A model generated the notes under the pieces. That model saw only the letters and a program-made list of their open reading frames with translations. It had not been told where the DNA came from and ran no database searches. From the NCBI GenBank assembly GCA_002343685.1, contig DDRS01000017.1, positions 156,693 to 220,692 on the forward strand: a DNA stretch of 64,000 bases, read 5' to 3'. The stretch is from Thiobacillus denitrificans. GTDB lineage: Bacteria > Pseudomonadota > Gammaproteobacteria > Burkholderiales > Thiobacillaceae. A program made the position numbers and the translations under genes. Below are positions 23,302-33,107 of this stretch, piece by piece (within the stretch, counting starts at the first letter, position 1; each line of letters begins with the position of its first letter).

Positions 23302-24207
23302 TCAGACAGGCTCCACTTCAGTTGGCAAAGTCGCTTTCAGCGTCGCGGCGAGGCGTTCGAATGTCTCGGGAAACGGCGCACGTTTGCGCCACACCAGGCC
23401 AATGGTTCGGCCAGGCGCAGGCTTCTTGAACGGACGTATTTCGACCGCCTTTTTATTGGCACGCGGTGCGGCGTCCACCGACAACGCCGGCATCAGCGTC
23501 AATCCCAATCCCATGGCCACCATCTGGCGCAGGGTTTCCAGGCTGGTCGCACGCACTTCCTCGCGCCCGCGCGAGCCGGTGCCGCAGACGTCGAGTGCCT
23601 GGTCGCGCAGGCAATGACCCTCGTCGAGCAACAGCAGCTTCTCTTTCATGATGTCCGACACCTTCAGGACATCCTGCTTGGCGAGCGCGTGACCGGCAGG
23701 CAGCGCGGCGAAAAACGGCTCGTAGAACAGCGGCTCGACACGCAGGCTGTCGTCAGTCACTGGCAGTGCCAGCAGACCCGCATCCAGCCTGCCGTCAACC
23801 AGATGCTCCAGGATCTGCGGCGTCATCTCCTCGCGCAGCAAGAGACGCAGACCCGGATGCTTCTTGTGAACCAGGGTCAGCGCGTGCGGCAGGTAATACG
23901 GTCCCAGGGTCGGAATGACACCGAGATGAAGCGTGCGCGACATCGGATCCTGCGCGTGCTTGGCGAGTTCGCGGATACGTTCGGATTCTTCGACGATATT
24001 GCGCGCAGCCGCAAGGATTTCCCGGCCGATGGGAGTGGGCGTGACGCGCTTCAAACTGCGGTCGAACAGCGTCACGCCCAGGAAATCCTCCAGCTTCTTG
24101 ATCTGCGTCGACAGCGTCGACTGCGTGATGAAGCAGGCCTCGGCGGCGCGGCCGAAGTGGCCGTGATCGGCCAGTGCAACGAGATATTTCAGCTCCTGGA
24201 GCGTCAT
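23302..24207 (-). CDS. oxyR: Peroxide-sensing LysR regulator OxyR
   Basis: A 301-residue LysR regulator with an N-terminal helix-turn-helix (GHFGRAAEACFITQSTLSTQIKKLEDFLG) and the OxyR redox centre. Cys199 in DEGHCLRDQALDVC and Cys208 fall at exactly the E. coli numbering, and the conserved ATSLETLRQMVAMGLGLTLMPAL follows. Oxidation by H2O2 forms the 199-208 disulfide and activates transcription. It is divergent from katG, its classical target, and is followed by a coupled DUF202 gene. The start codon lacks a clear ribosome-binding site. Confidence 0.97.
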   Translation of the reverse strand: MTLQELKYLVALADHGHFGRAAEACFITQSTLSTQIKKLEDFLGVTLFDRSLKRVTPTPIGREILAAARNIVEESERIRELAKHAQDPMSRTLHLGVIPTLGPYYLPHALTLVHKKHPGLRLLLREEMTPQILEHLVDGRLDAGLLALPVTDDSLRVEPLFYEPFFAALPAGHALAKQDVLKVSDIMKEKLLLLDEGHCLRDQALDVCGTGSRGREEVRATSLETLRQMVAMGLGLTLMPALSVDAAPRANKKAVEIRPFKKPAPGRTIGLVWRKRAPFPETFERLAATLKATLPTEVEPV

Positions 24208-24251
24208 GGGGGACCGTTCGATTTCATCAATGAATCCATTCTAGACTATTC

Positions 24252-24270
24252 ATGAGACAAATTCTCATTC
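24252..24270. promoter_or_regulatory. Palindrome and shared element in the oxyR-katG interval
   Basis: ATGAGA-N5-TCTCAT (24252-24268) is a perfect inverted repeat between the divergent oxyR and katG genes. Its right part, AATTCTCATTC (24260-24270), is identical to a segment of the candidate rubrerythrin promoter, in the same orientation and at the same distance to the start codon. It does not fit the OxyR ATAG/CTAT spacing well, so a second regulator (Fur/PerR-like) is possible. Confidence 0.5.
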
Positions 24271-24326
24271 GTGGTCTTAAATGCACTTACTCCGTTGTGG
24301 GGTCGTATCGTCGATAGGAGAAAATC

Positions 24327-26501
<2,175 letters not shown>

Positions 26502-26639
26502 TGCGCTGGGAGCGCGCGGTTGCCTGGTGCAACTCGGCCAGGCCCGCAGCAAGCAGGGTGCCCGCGCCGTGCGATGCCGCGACGGACATCGGGACGCTGC
26601 ACCGGGACAATTTTTCAATCCATTCTCAAGGAGACGACC

Positions 26640-27206
26640 ATGGCTAAAGCCAAAGCTGCATCGACAACCAAACAACATCCCTTTCTCACCGACATCAAGA
26701 CCTTGCGCGCCCGCGCCCGCAAACACATCGAGAACGGCGCCGTCACCGACGGCTACCGGGCCGACCGCGCCACGGTCATCAAGCTGCTGAACGAGGCACT
26801 GGCCACCGAACTGGTGTGCATCCTGCGCTACAAGCGGCATTTCTTCATGGCCAGCGGCATCAACGCCGACGCGGTGGCACAGGAATTCCTGCAGCATGCC
26901 ACCGAAGAACAGGGCCATGCCGACCTGATCGCCGCACGCATCGTGCAATTGAAAGGCGAGCCCAACTTCAATCCGGACGGACTGGCGATGCGCTCGCATG
27001 CCGAATACGTCGAGGGCGACTCACTCGTCGACATGATCAAGGAAGACCTGGTGGCCGAGCGCATCGCGATCGAGAGCTACGGCGAGATGATCCGCTACCT
27101 GGGCGACAAGGACGTCACCACGCGCCGCATGCTGGAAGACATCCTGGCGATGGAGGAGGAACACGCCGACGATCTGTCGAGCCTGCTGGAAGACCTCGGC
27201 CGCTAA
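26640..27206 (+). CDS. Ferritin-like (bacterioferritin/Dps-type) protein
   Basis: A 188-residue four-helix ferritin-like protein. The start ATG has AAGGAGAC just upstream. Iron-ligand patterns are visible: LNEALATELVCILRYKRH in the first helix, HATEEQGHADLIAARI in the second, VAERIAIESYGEMI in the third and AMEEEHADDLSSLL in the fourth. A Lys/Ala-rich N-terminal tail (MAKAKAASTTKQH) precedes the fold and could bind DNA as in some Dps proteins. It lies 138 bases after katG on the same strand. Oxidation of Fe(II) and iron storage to limit Fenton chemistry is the likely role. Confidence 0.87.
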   Translation: MAKAKAASTTKQHPFLTDIKTLRARARKHIENGAVTDGYRADRATVIKLLNEALATELVCILRYKRHFFMASGINADAVAQEFLQHATEEQGHADLIAARIVQLKGEPNFNPDGLAMRSHAEYVEGDSLVDMIKEDLVAERIAIESYGEMIRYLGDKDVTTRRMLEDILAMEEEHADDLSSLLEDLGR

Positions 27207-27220
27207 TCAGGCCCTGCGCG

Positions 27221-28021
27221 CTACCTCGCCGCTTCGGCGACCGGCTCGGGCGTCAGCCCTGCCGCTTCGGCAGCATGCTGGTGATGTCCCAGCGCCAGCG
27301 CGTAAATTTTCTGCAGATCCTCTTCGCTGACGTCGATGAAGGTATCGATCTGGCTCAATGCGTAAACCAGGTCGCTATGCGGGATCATGCATTTTTCGTC
27401 TGCACCGGCAGCGTCCGCCATAGGCTCGGATACCACCGCCATGCGCCACCACGCCTGCGGATAACGCCGCCAGGAAAACGGGAAATTGTAGGCCGCTGCC
27501 GCGAGCAGAATAATCACGGTATTGATCATGATGGGCATCACGACGAATCCGTAACCCAGCGCATGAACCGACCCGCCTCCCACGACGGCTGTGATGGCGG
27601 TGGCCCCACCGGGCGGATGGAGGCAGCGCAAGGGGTACATCAAGGCAATGGCCAATCCGACAGCCATCGACGCGGCCAGCATCGGGTCGTGGCCCAGCCA
27701 CTGCTGGCTGGCGACGCCGGCCAGTGCCGACACAATATGGCCGCCGAATACCGACCAGGGCTGCGACATCCCGCCGTGGGGGGCGGCGAACAGCAGGACA
27801 GCGGAGGATCCCATCGAGCTTGCGACCAGAACGGCAACGTGATCGCCCACCAGAAGACTGCTGACCCACCATACCAACAGAATACCGAACAGTCCGCCAA
27901 CACCCGATATCCAATGCTCGCGCTCCGAAACCGTATAACCGATCTTCAGCGCGTTCCAGCCCAGTACGAGACCGGCCCATTTCCGAGCGACCCGCTGCGT
28001 GAACGTGTAGTCCGCTTTCAT
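27221..28021 (-). CDS. HPP-family integral membrane protein
   Basis: A 266-residue membrane protein named for its CLHPPGGATAITA motif, seen here near the middle. About four to five transmembrane segments are visible (VGGLFGILLVWWVSSLLVG, HVAVLVASSMGSSAVLLFA, AASMAVGLAIALMYPL, PIMINTVIILLAAAAYNF). A cytoplasmic tail contains DLVYALSQIDTFIDVSEEDLQKIY. The start is the ATG after AGGAG. Cyanobacterial and chloroplast HPP proteins have been linked to nitrite transport; the substrate here is unknown. It begins 17 bases after the DsrC-like gene, so the two form an operon. Confidence 0.88.
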   Translation of the reverse strand: MKADYTFTQRVARKWAGLVLGWNALKIGYTVSEREHWISGVGGLFGILLVWWVSSLLVGDHVAVLVASSMGSSAVLLFAAPHGGMSQPWSVFGGHIVSALAGVASQQWLGHDPMLAASMAVGLAIALMYPLRCLHPPGGATAITAVVGGGSVHALGYGFVVMPIMINTVIILLAAAAYNFPFSWRRYPQAWWRMAVVSEPMADAAGADEKCMIPHSDLVYALSQIDTFIDVSEEDLQKIYALALGHHQHAAEAAGLTPEPVAEAAR

Positions 28022-28038
28022 CGTTCGGGATCTCCTGC

Positions 28039-28386
28039 TCACACGTCGAGCATCAGTTTCAGCGGCTTGCGCATGCCTGCGATGCGGCATGCCTGCTGGC
28101 CATAGCCATGCGTAAACAGGTCGTACAGGGCCTGCTTGGCGGCACGCTTATCCCGTCCGCCTTCGGCCAGGTGCTGGATCACCCGGCGCGCTTCCGGCAC
28201 GCTTTCGGTATCGCCGTACCAGGCACGGATGAAATCGATCACCTGCCAATGGGCGGGCGTCAGCACCAGACCGTCCTCGGCCGCCAGCAATTGGGCAACG
28301 GCCCGGCTCCAGGTGGCGGGATCGAGCAAATACCCCTCGTTGTCACGTTCCGGCAACAGACTGGCCAGTTCGGCTCGGCGGTTCAT
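28039..28386 (-). CDS. DsrC/TusE-family protein with a single cysteine
   Basis: A 115-residue DsrC/TusE/DsvC-fold protein: DNEGYLLDPATWSRAVAQLLAAEDGLVLTPAHWQVIDFIR is the conserved N-terminal half, and HGYGQQACRIAGMRKP matches the family's C-terminal arm. True DsrC has two cysteines, one in the arm and one as the penultimate residue; TusE keeps only the penultimate one. Here Cys100 in the arm is the sole cysteine and the tail reads KPLKLMLDV. Normal persulfide or trisulfide chemistry is therefore not possible. It may be a regulatory or sulfur-binding paralogue. It is the first gene of an operon with the HPP gene, divergent from a LysR regulator. Confidence 0.88.
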   Translation of the reverse strand: MNRRAELASLLPERDNEGYLLDPATWSRAVAQLLAAEDGLVLTPAHWQVIDFIRAWYGDTESVPEARRVIQHLAEGGRDKRAAKQALYDLFTHGYGQQACRIAGMRKPLKLMLDV

Positions 28387-28465
28387 GGCAGGCTCCTTGT
28401 TCTTGAGACGAGCCCAGTTTAGGGAACTCTTATATATCCATCCAACGATAAATTTTGGTGTTTAA

Positions 28466-28482
28466 TATCGGCAAAACCGATA
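28466..28482. promoter_or_regulatory. LysR-type dyad between the DsrC-like and lysR genes
   Basis: A perfect inverted repeat, TATCGG-N5-CCGATA, ends eight bases before the LysR gene start. It has the form of a LysR operator and is placed to control both divergent genes in an AT-rich interval. Confidence 0.65.
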
Positions 28483-28490
28483 CTTGAAAT

Positions 28491-29345
28491 ATGGACACCG
28501 AACTCGCTCGTACTTTTCTGGCCGTGGCCGCCACCGGCAACTTCGTCGCCGCGGCGAGCCGTCTCCACGTCACGCAATCAACCGTCAGCGCGCGTATTCA
28601 TACCCTGGAAACCACGTTGGGCGCGCGCCTGTTCCATCGCGGACGCAACGGCGCCGAACTGACGCCTTCGGGAAAACGCTTCCTGCGCCACGCCAAACAT
28701 CTGGTCCGCACGCTGGAGCAGGCCCTGCACGACGTCGGCCTGCCGCAGGGATTTCGCGACGTGCTGACCCTGTCCGGACGCATCGCGCTGTGGGAAGGTT
28801 TCCTGCCGCACTGGGTGGACTGGATGCGCAAGGCCGCGCCTGACGTCTCATTGCGCCTGGAAATCGGATTCGAATCCGACATCATGCAAAGCCTGATCGA
28901 GGGCACGGTGGACATCGGCGTGATGTATACGCCAACCTCGCGCCCCGGTCTGGTGGTGGAACCGCTGTTCGACGAAACCCTGCTGCTGGTGACCAACGAC
29001 CTTGCGCGCGGCTGGCCGGACGAAGGCTACATCCACATCGACTGGGGCCCGGAATTTCATGCCCAGTTCAGCGACCACTATCCCGATGCACCCCCGCCCA
29101 CGCTGGTCGCCAACATCGGCTGGCTGGGCGTGCAGCAGCTCCTGACGTATGGCGGCAGCGGATATTTCCCGCGACGCCTGGTGCGCCACTATATTGACGA
29201 CGGCCTGCTGTGGCCTGTGCCGGACAGCCCGCAGTTCAAGCTGCCCGCCTATATGGTGTTCCCGCGCGACAGCGAGAGCGACAGCGCCACCTTGAAGCGG
29301 GCACTCGATGGCTTGCGTGAACTGGCTCAGGCGGAACAATCGTGA
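28491..29345 (+). CDS. LysR-family transcriptional regulator
   Basis: A 284-residue LysR-type regulator. The helix-turn-helix is GNFVAAASRLHVTQSTVSARIHTLETTLG, followed by the linker helix and a type-2 periplasmic-binding-like effector domain (LRLEIGFESDIMQSLIEGTVDIGVMYT). It is divergent from the DsrC-like/HPP operon across a perfect dyad, so that operon is its most likely target. No ribosome-binding site is obvious. The effector is unknown; a sulfur or nitrogen oxyanion would fit the neighbours, but this is inference. Confidence 0.9.
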   Translation: MDTELARTFLAVAATGNFVAAASRLHVTQSTVSARIHTLETTLGARLFHRGRNGAELTPSGKRFLRHAKHLVRTLEQALHDVGLPQGFRDVLTLSGRIALWEGFLPHWVDWMRKAAPDVSLRLEIGFESDIMQSLIEGTVDIGVMYTPTSRPGLVVEPLFDETLLLVTNDLARGWPDEGYIHIDWGPEFHAQFSDHYPDAPPPTLVANIGWLGVQQLLTYGGSGYFPRRLVRHYIDDGLLWPVPDSPQFKLPAYMVFPRDSESDSATLKRALDGLRELAQAEQS

Positions 29346-29437
29346 TATTGGCAGGACATGCCACATGAACCTGCGGCTTGTGCGCGGGTTGGGCCTGCTG
29401 GCCGACGTGCACTAACCCCCTTCGGCAGGGCCGAGAC

Positions 29438-30049
29438 TCAACTGCCCGGCTTCCGCGCCACCAGGTCGATCAACGCCGACATGCCGTGATGGTGGCTGCC
29501 CTCGGTGATGACGGACTCATGCTCGGCCAGATGCAGGATGTCCCAGTCGCCGAACCAGCCGCGGAGCAAATCGGCGGTATACATGTTGGCCGCGCTGGGC
29601 GGGCCGCCCGTACCGAACTCGATCTGCTTCGGCGTGTAGCCCTGCAGAATCAGCAGCCCGCCCGGCTTCAGGCAGCGGCGGATGCCGGCGATGACTTGAT
29701 CGCGCTCGGGTGGCGGCGCGAACTGGATGAAGATGGCGGCCACCAGATCGTAGGCCGCCTCCGGCCAATTCCAGCCGAGAATGTCGACCTGCTCGAAGTC
29801 CAGCGCGACGCCGCGGACGGCCGCCAGCTTGCGGGCCTTTTCAAGCGCCACCGGCGATACGTCGACCGCATGCACCCGGGCGCCCTGCTCGGCCAGCCAT
29901 ACGCCGTTGCGTCCTTCGCCGTCCGCGATGGACAAGGCCCGCATTCCTGGCTTGACGTGCGCAATCTGGCTTTCGAGGAATCGGTTGGGTGCGGTGCCGA
30001 AGATGTAGTCGTCGGTGGCGTACCGCGCGTCCCAGAAACTCGAACTCAT
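29438..30049 (-). CDS. SAM-dependent methyltransferase (TehB-like)
   Basis: A 203-residue class I methyltransferase. FWDARYATDDYIFGTAPNRFL matches the opening of TehB/thiopurine-type methyltransferases. Motif I is ALSIADGEGRNGVWLAEQG, the acidic end of strand two is VHAVDVSP, and motif IV is the AYDLVAAIFIQF region. The start is the ATG giving MSSSFWDARY. It begins ten bases after the dsbC stop codon and is the last gene of a long minus-strand operon. The substrate is unknown; tellurite or small thiol/metalloid methylation is known for relatives. Confidence 0.85.
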   Translation of the reverse strand: MSSSFWDARYATDDYIFGTAPNRFLESQIAHVKPGMRALSIADGEGRNGVWLAEQGARVHAVDVSPVALEKARKLAAVRGVALDFEQVDILGWNWPEAAYDLVAAIFIQFAPPPERDQVIAGIRRCLKPGGLLILQGYTPKQIEFGTGGPPSAANMYTADLLRGWFGDWDILHLAEHESVITEGSHHHGMSALIDLVARKPGS

Positions 30050-30059
30050 CCCGCCATCC

Positions 30060-30770
30060 TCACTTGGCGTTGGCGGCGAGCAGTTTTTCGAGCTGCGCTG
30101 CCGGCACCATGCCGGGTACACGCTGGCCGTTGGCAAAGAACAGGGTCGGTGTACCGGACACCTTCAGTTTGTTGCCCAGCGCGATGGTCTCCTCCACCGG
30201 GTTGCTGCACTTGCCGTCATTCTTGGGCACCGCACCGCTCGTGATGTAGTTTTCCCACGCCTTGTTGCGGTCGGGCGCGCACCAGATCTGCTTCGAGGTC
30301 TGGGTGGCCTGGGGATGCAGGCCTTCGATCGGATAAAGGAAGGTATACACCGTGATGTTGTCGACCTTGGCGAGCTCGGCCTCGAACTTACGGCAATAGG
30401 GGCAATCGACGTCGGAAAACAGGACCAGCTTGCGTGCGCCGTTCCCTTTGACGGTTTTCAGCGCATTGCCGAACGGAAAGCTGTCCCATTTCACGGCCTG
30501 CAACTGGTTCAAACGCGCCTGGGTCAGATTGGTACGGTTCTTCAGGTCGATCACGTCGCCGGCGAACACGTATTGCGCCTTGGCATCCACATAAACCAGC
30601 TGACCGTCAAGATAGACCTCGAACAGCCCGCTGTAGGGCGTCTTCTGAACCGAGCTGATGGTGGCGCCCGGGAACTGCTGCAGCAGCGCCTTGCGGATGA
30701 CCGTTTCGTTGGCCTGCGCGGTCGCGGCGAACAGCAGGGTTGCGGCCAGCGCCAGGGGGGTGAATTTCAT
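30060..30770 (-). CDS. dsbC: Periplasmic disulfide isomerase DsbC
   Basis: A 236-residue DsbC. The signal peptide is cleaved after ATAQA (residue 20). The N-terminal dimerisation domain (about 21-80) is followed by a linker and a thioredoxin fold with active site CPYC (123-126) in LVLFSDVDCPYCRKFEAEL. The cis-Pro is in VSGTPTLFFANG, and a second Cys pair lies at WCAP and GKCSNP. It corrects wrong disulfides in periplasmic and outer-membrane proteins, including LptD, which is encoded nearby. It lies 31 bases after a ubiquinone-type hydroxylase gene and ten before a methyltransferase gene. Confidence 0.95.
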   Translation of the reverse strand: MKFTPLALAATLLFAATAQANETVIRKALLQQFPGATISSVQKTPYSGLFEVYLDGQLVYVDAKAQYVFAGDVIDLKNRTNLTQARLNQLQAVKWDSFPFGNALKTVKGNGARKLVLFSDVDCPYCRKFEAELAKVDNITVYTFLYPIEGLHPQATQTSKQIWCAPDRNKAWENYITSGAVPKNDGKCSNPVEETIALGNKLKVSGTPTLFFANGQRVPGMVPAAQLEKLLAANAK

Positions 30771-30801
30771 TCGAGACTCCAAAAAAAACATCATGAAAAC
30801 C

Positions 30802-31962
30802 TTAGGACATCGCCTCGCGAACCAGGACCGCCTTCATCGGCGGCAGGTGATCCACGATCCGCATCCCGGCATTGCGCAGCCAGCCGGCCCGCGTGTCGGC
30901 GAACAGATGATGCATGCCATGGGTGAGCGCCTGCATCCGCCGCACCGGTTCGGCACGCTCGCGGGCATAGCGTTGTAACACACGGACATCACCGCAATAA
31001 GAACGGGCAGGACGCCGGGCCAGCACGTCGACCAGGATTTCGGCATCGCCAAAGCCCAGGTTGACGCCTTGCCCCGCCAACGGGTGCACGCCATGGGCCG
31101 CGTCGCCGATCAGCACCACGCCGGGCGCAACGACGGCGTCCACTCGGATCAGCCGCAGCGGGAATGCCGCAGCGGGCGTGAGCAGACGCAGTTCGCCCAG
31201 CCGATCATGGCCCGCCGCACGCACCTTATCGGCCAGGGCCGCACCGTCCAGGGCAAGCAGTTCGTCCGCATGCGCTGTCCGGGTTGACCAGACCATCGAC
31301 ATACGGTTCCCCCCCAACGGCAGCCAGGCCAGGATATCGCTGTCGAAAAACCACTGGAACGCAGTACCTCGGTGCGGACGCTCGCATTCGAAATTGGCGA
31401 CCACCCCGCTCTGGCCATAGGGCGTCAACGTCGAAGTCAGGCCGGCCCATTCGCGGATACGCGAGGCGGCGCCGTCGGCGCCGACCACGAGGTCGGCCTC
31501 CAGCGTCGTGCCGTCGGCCAGCGCCAGCTGGGTGAGGACGCCGTCCCTGGCGATGGATTCGATCGCCGCAGGGCAGTGCAGCGCCACATTGCCGTCGGCC
31601 TCGATCACCTGCCACAAGGCATGCTGCAGCCGTCCGCTTTCGAGTATGGTTGCCAGATGCGACACGCCCGATTCGTAGGCATCGAGACGGATCGTGCCGC
31701 GGGCGTCGCCCGTCACGTCCATGCGATACACCGGCTGGATACGATCGGCGTCCAACCGCTGCCAGGCGCCGATGCGCTCGAGAAAGCGCTGCGGCGCCGG
31801 ACTGATGGCGTAGATGCGCGTGTCCCAGGTATCGGTCGGAGCCTGGGGCGGCTGGCGCTCGACCAGCGCAACCCGCACGCCCTGTCGCCCAAGCGCCAGG
31901 GCGGCCGCCGTGCCCACCAGCCCGGCACCGACGATGACGACCTGATAGCGTTCGCCGCTCAT
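30802..31962 (-). CDS. UbiH/UbiF/COQ6-family FAD monooxygenase
   Basis: A 386-residue flavin monooxygenase of the ubiquinone hydroxylase family. The N-terminal FAD motif is VVIVGAGLVGTAAALALGRQG. The family DG motif lies in LVVGADGAASRIREW, and GVVLIGDAAHGVHPLAGQGVNLGF is the second FAD signature shared with UbiF/UbiI/UbiM. It overlaps ubiH by four bases (ATGA). It probably hydroxylates C5 or C6 of the quinone ring, but which position cannot be told from sequence. It is peripheral to the inner membrane with the other Ubi proteins. Confidence 0.88.
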   Translation of the reverse strand: MSGERYQVVIVGAGLVGTAAALALGRQGVRVALVERQPPQAPTDTWDTRIYAISPAPQRFLERIGAWQRLDADRIQPVYRMDVTGDARGTIRLDAYESGVSHLATILESGRLQHALWQVIEADGNVALHCPAAIESIARDGVLTQLALADGTTLEADLVVGADGAASRIREWAGLTSTLTPYGQSGVVANFECERPHRGTAFQWFFDSDILAWLPLGGNRMSMVWSTRTAHADELLALDGAALADKVRAAGHDRLGELRLLTPAAAFPLRLIRVDAVVAPGVVLIGDAAHGVHPLAGQGVNLGFGDAEILVDVLARRPARSYCGDVRVLQRYARERAEPVRRMQALTHGMHHLFADTRAGWLRNAGMRIVDHLPPMKAVLVREAMS

Positions 31963-33107
31963 CCGCGCGCACCGAACATCATGCGCCGCGCGACGAAGGT
32001 TTTCAGCGGCGGCAAGGCTTCCAGCGCCAGCAGGCCCAAGCCGCGCGCATGGCGCAGCGGCGCGACGTCATTGGAGAACACCCGCACCAGGAAATCGGTA
32101 AAACCGAGGCCGCCCATCACGTCGGCCCGGCGACCGCGGGCATAGGCCGCCAGCATGGCCGTGCCGCCTATCTCCGCCTCGGCCGTGTCACCGCACAGGT
32201 TCGCCAGTTCCCAAGCATCGCGCAGGCCGATGTTGAACCCCTGGCCGGCAACCGGATGCAGCGTCTGCGCGGCATTGCCGATGCGCACCACGCGCCCGGC
32301 CGCTTCGCTGCCGGTATACGCCAGCCTGAGCGGAAAGGTCTTGCGCGGGCTGGCCTGGAGGAACAGCCCCTGGCGGCCGCCGAAGTGGCGCTGCAAGGCG
32401 GCGAGAAATTCCGTGTCAGGCAGGGCGACGATGCGCTGGGCCTCGTCGCTGCGCGCAGTCCACACCAATGCGTACCGATCGTCCTTCGGCAGCAGTGCCG
32501 CCGGTCCTTCGGGGGTAAAACGCTCGAAAGCCTGGTTAGCGTGCGGCAGTTCGGTCTCGACGTCGCACACCACGGCCATCTGATCGTAGTCGCGTTCGAA
32601 CCTGGGCGGAGGCGCCTGGTCGCCGCGCCCGCCGTCGGCCACCACCACCAGCGGCGCAGTCAGCGTACGTCCATCTGCGGCATGCAGGGTCGCGACCTCG
32701 GCGCCGGACTCGATGCGGTCCACCGCCACGCCATACTCGACCGCGATATCCGCATCGCCCAGCATCTGCTTCAAGGCGGCGACGAGTTCGACGTAGGGCA
32801 GCACGTAACCCAATGCCGGCACGCCGATTTCTTCTGCCGCAAGCCGCGCCACGCCGAGCGCACCGCGCTGGGAGATATGGATACGAGTGATCGGCGTGAC
32901 GCCGTGCAGCCGGTTCCACACGCCGAGACGTTCGAGAATCAGGCGCGAGCCATGCGAGAGCGCCAGGGTGCGGGTGTCGGCGCGCGCGTCGACCTGCTGC
33001 GCCTCGAGCACACGCACGGCGATGCCCTGCTGCCGCAGCGCCAGCGCGCACACTGCGCCGACCGGACCGGCGCCGACGACCAGGACATGGCTCACGGGTT
33101 CATCCAT
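31959..33107 (-). CDS. ubiH: Ubiquinone biosynthesis hydroxylase UbiH
   Basis: A 382-residue FAD-dependent hydroxylase: VLVVGAGPVGAVCALALRQQG at the N-terminus, LVVVADGGRG in the middle, and VVRIGNAAQTLHPVAGQGFNIGLRDAWEL near 290, the UbiH form of the signature. The start is the ATG that overlaps the end of pepP by 16 bases; upstream in-frame sequence is pepP shadow. Gene order pepP-ubiH-second hydroxylase equals that of E. coli pepP-ubiH-ubiI, which supports the call. The expected reaction is hydroxylation of octaprenyl-methoxyphenol at C1. Confidence 0.9.
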   Translation of the reverse strand: MDEPVSHVLVVGAGPVGAVCALALRQQGIAVRVLEAQQVDARADTRTLALSHGSRLILERLGVWNRLHGVTPITRIHISQRGALGVARLAAEEIGVPALGYVLPYVELVAALKQMLGDADIAVEYGVAVDRIESGAEVATLHAADGRTLTAPLVVVADGGRGDQAPPPRFERDYDQMAVVCDVETELPHANQAFERFTPEGPAALLPKDDRYALVWTARSDEAQRIVALPDTEFLAALQRHFGGRQGLFLQASPRKTFPLRLAYTGSEAAGRVVRIGNAAQTLHPVAGQGFNIGLRDAWELANLCGDTAEAEIGGTAMLAAYARGRRADVMGGLGFTDFLVRVFSNDVAPLRHARGLGLLALEALPPLKTFVARRMMFGARG

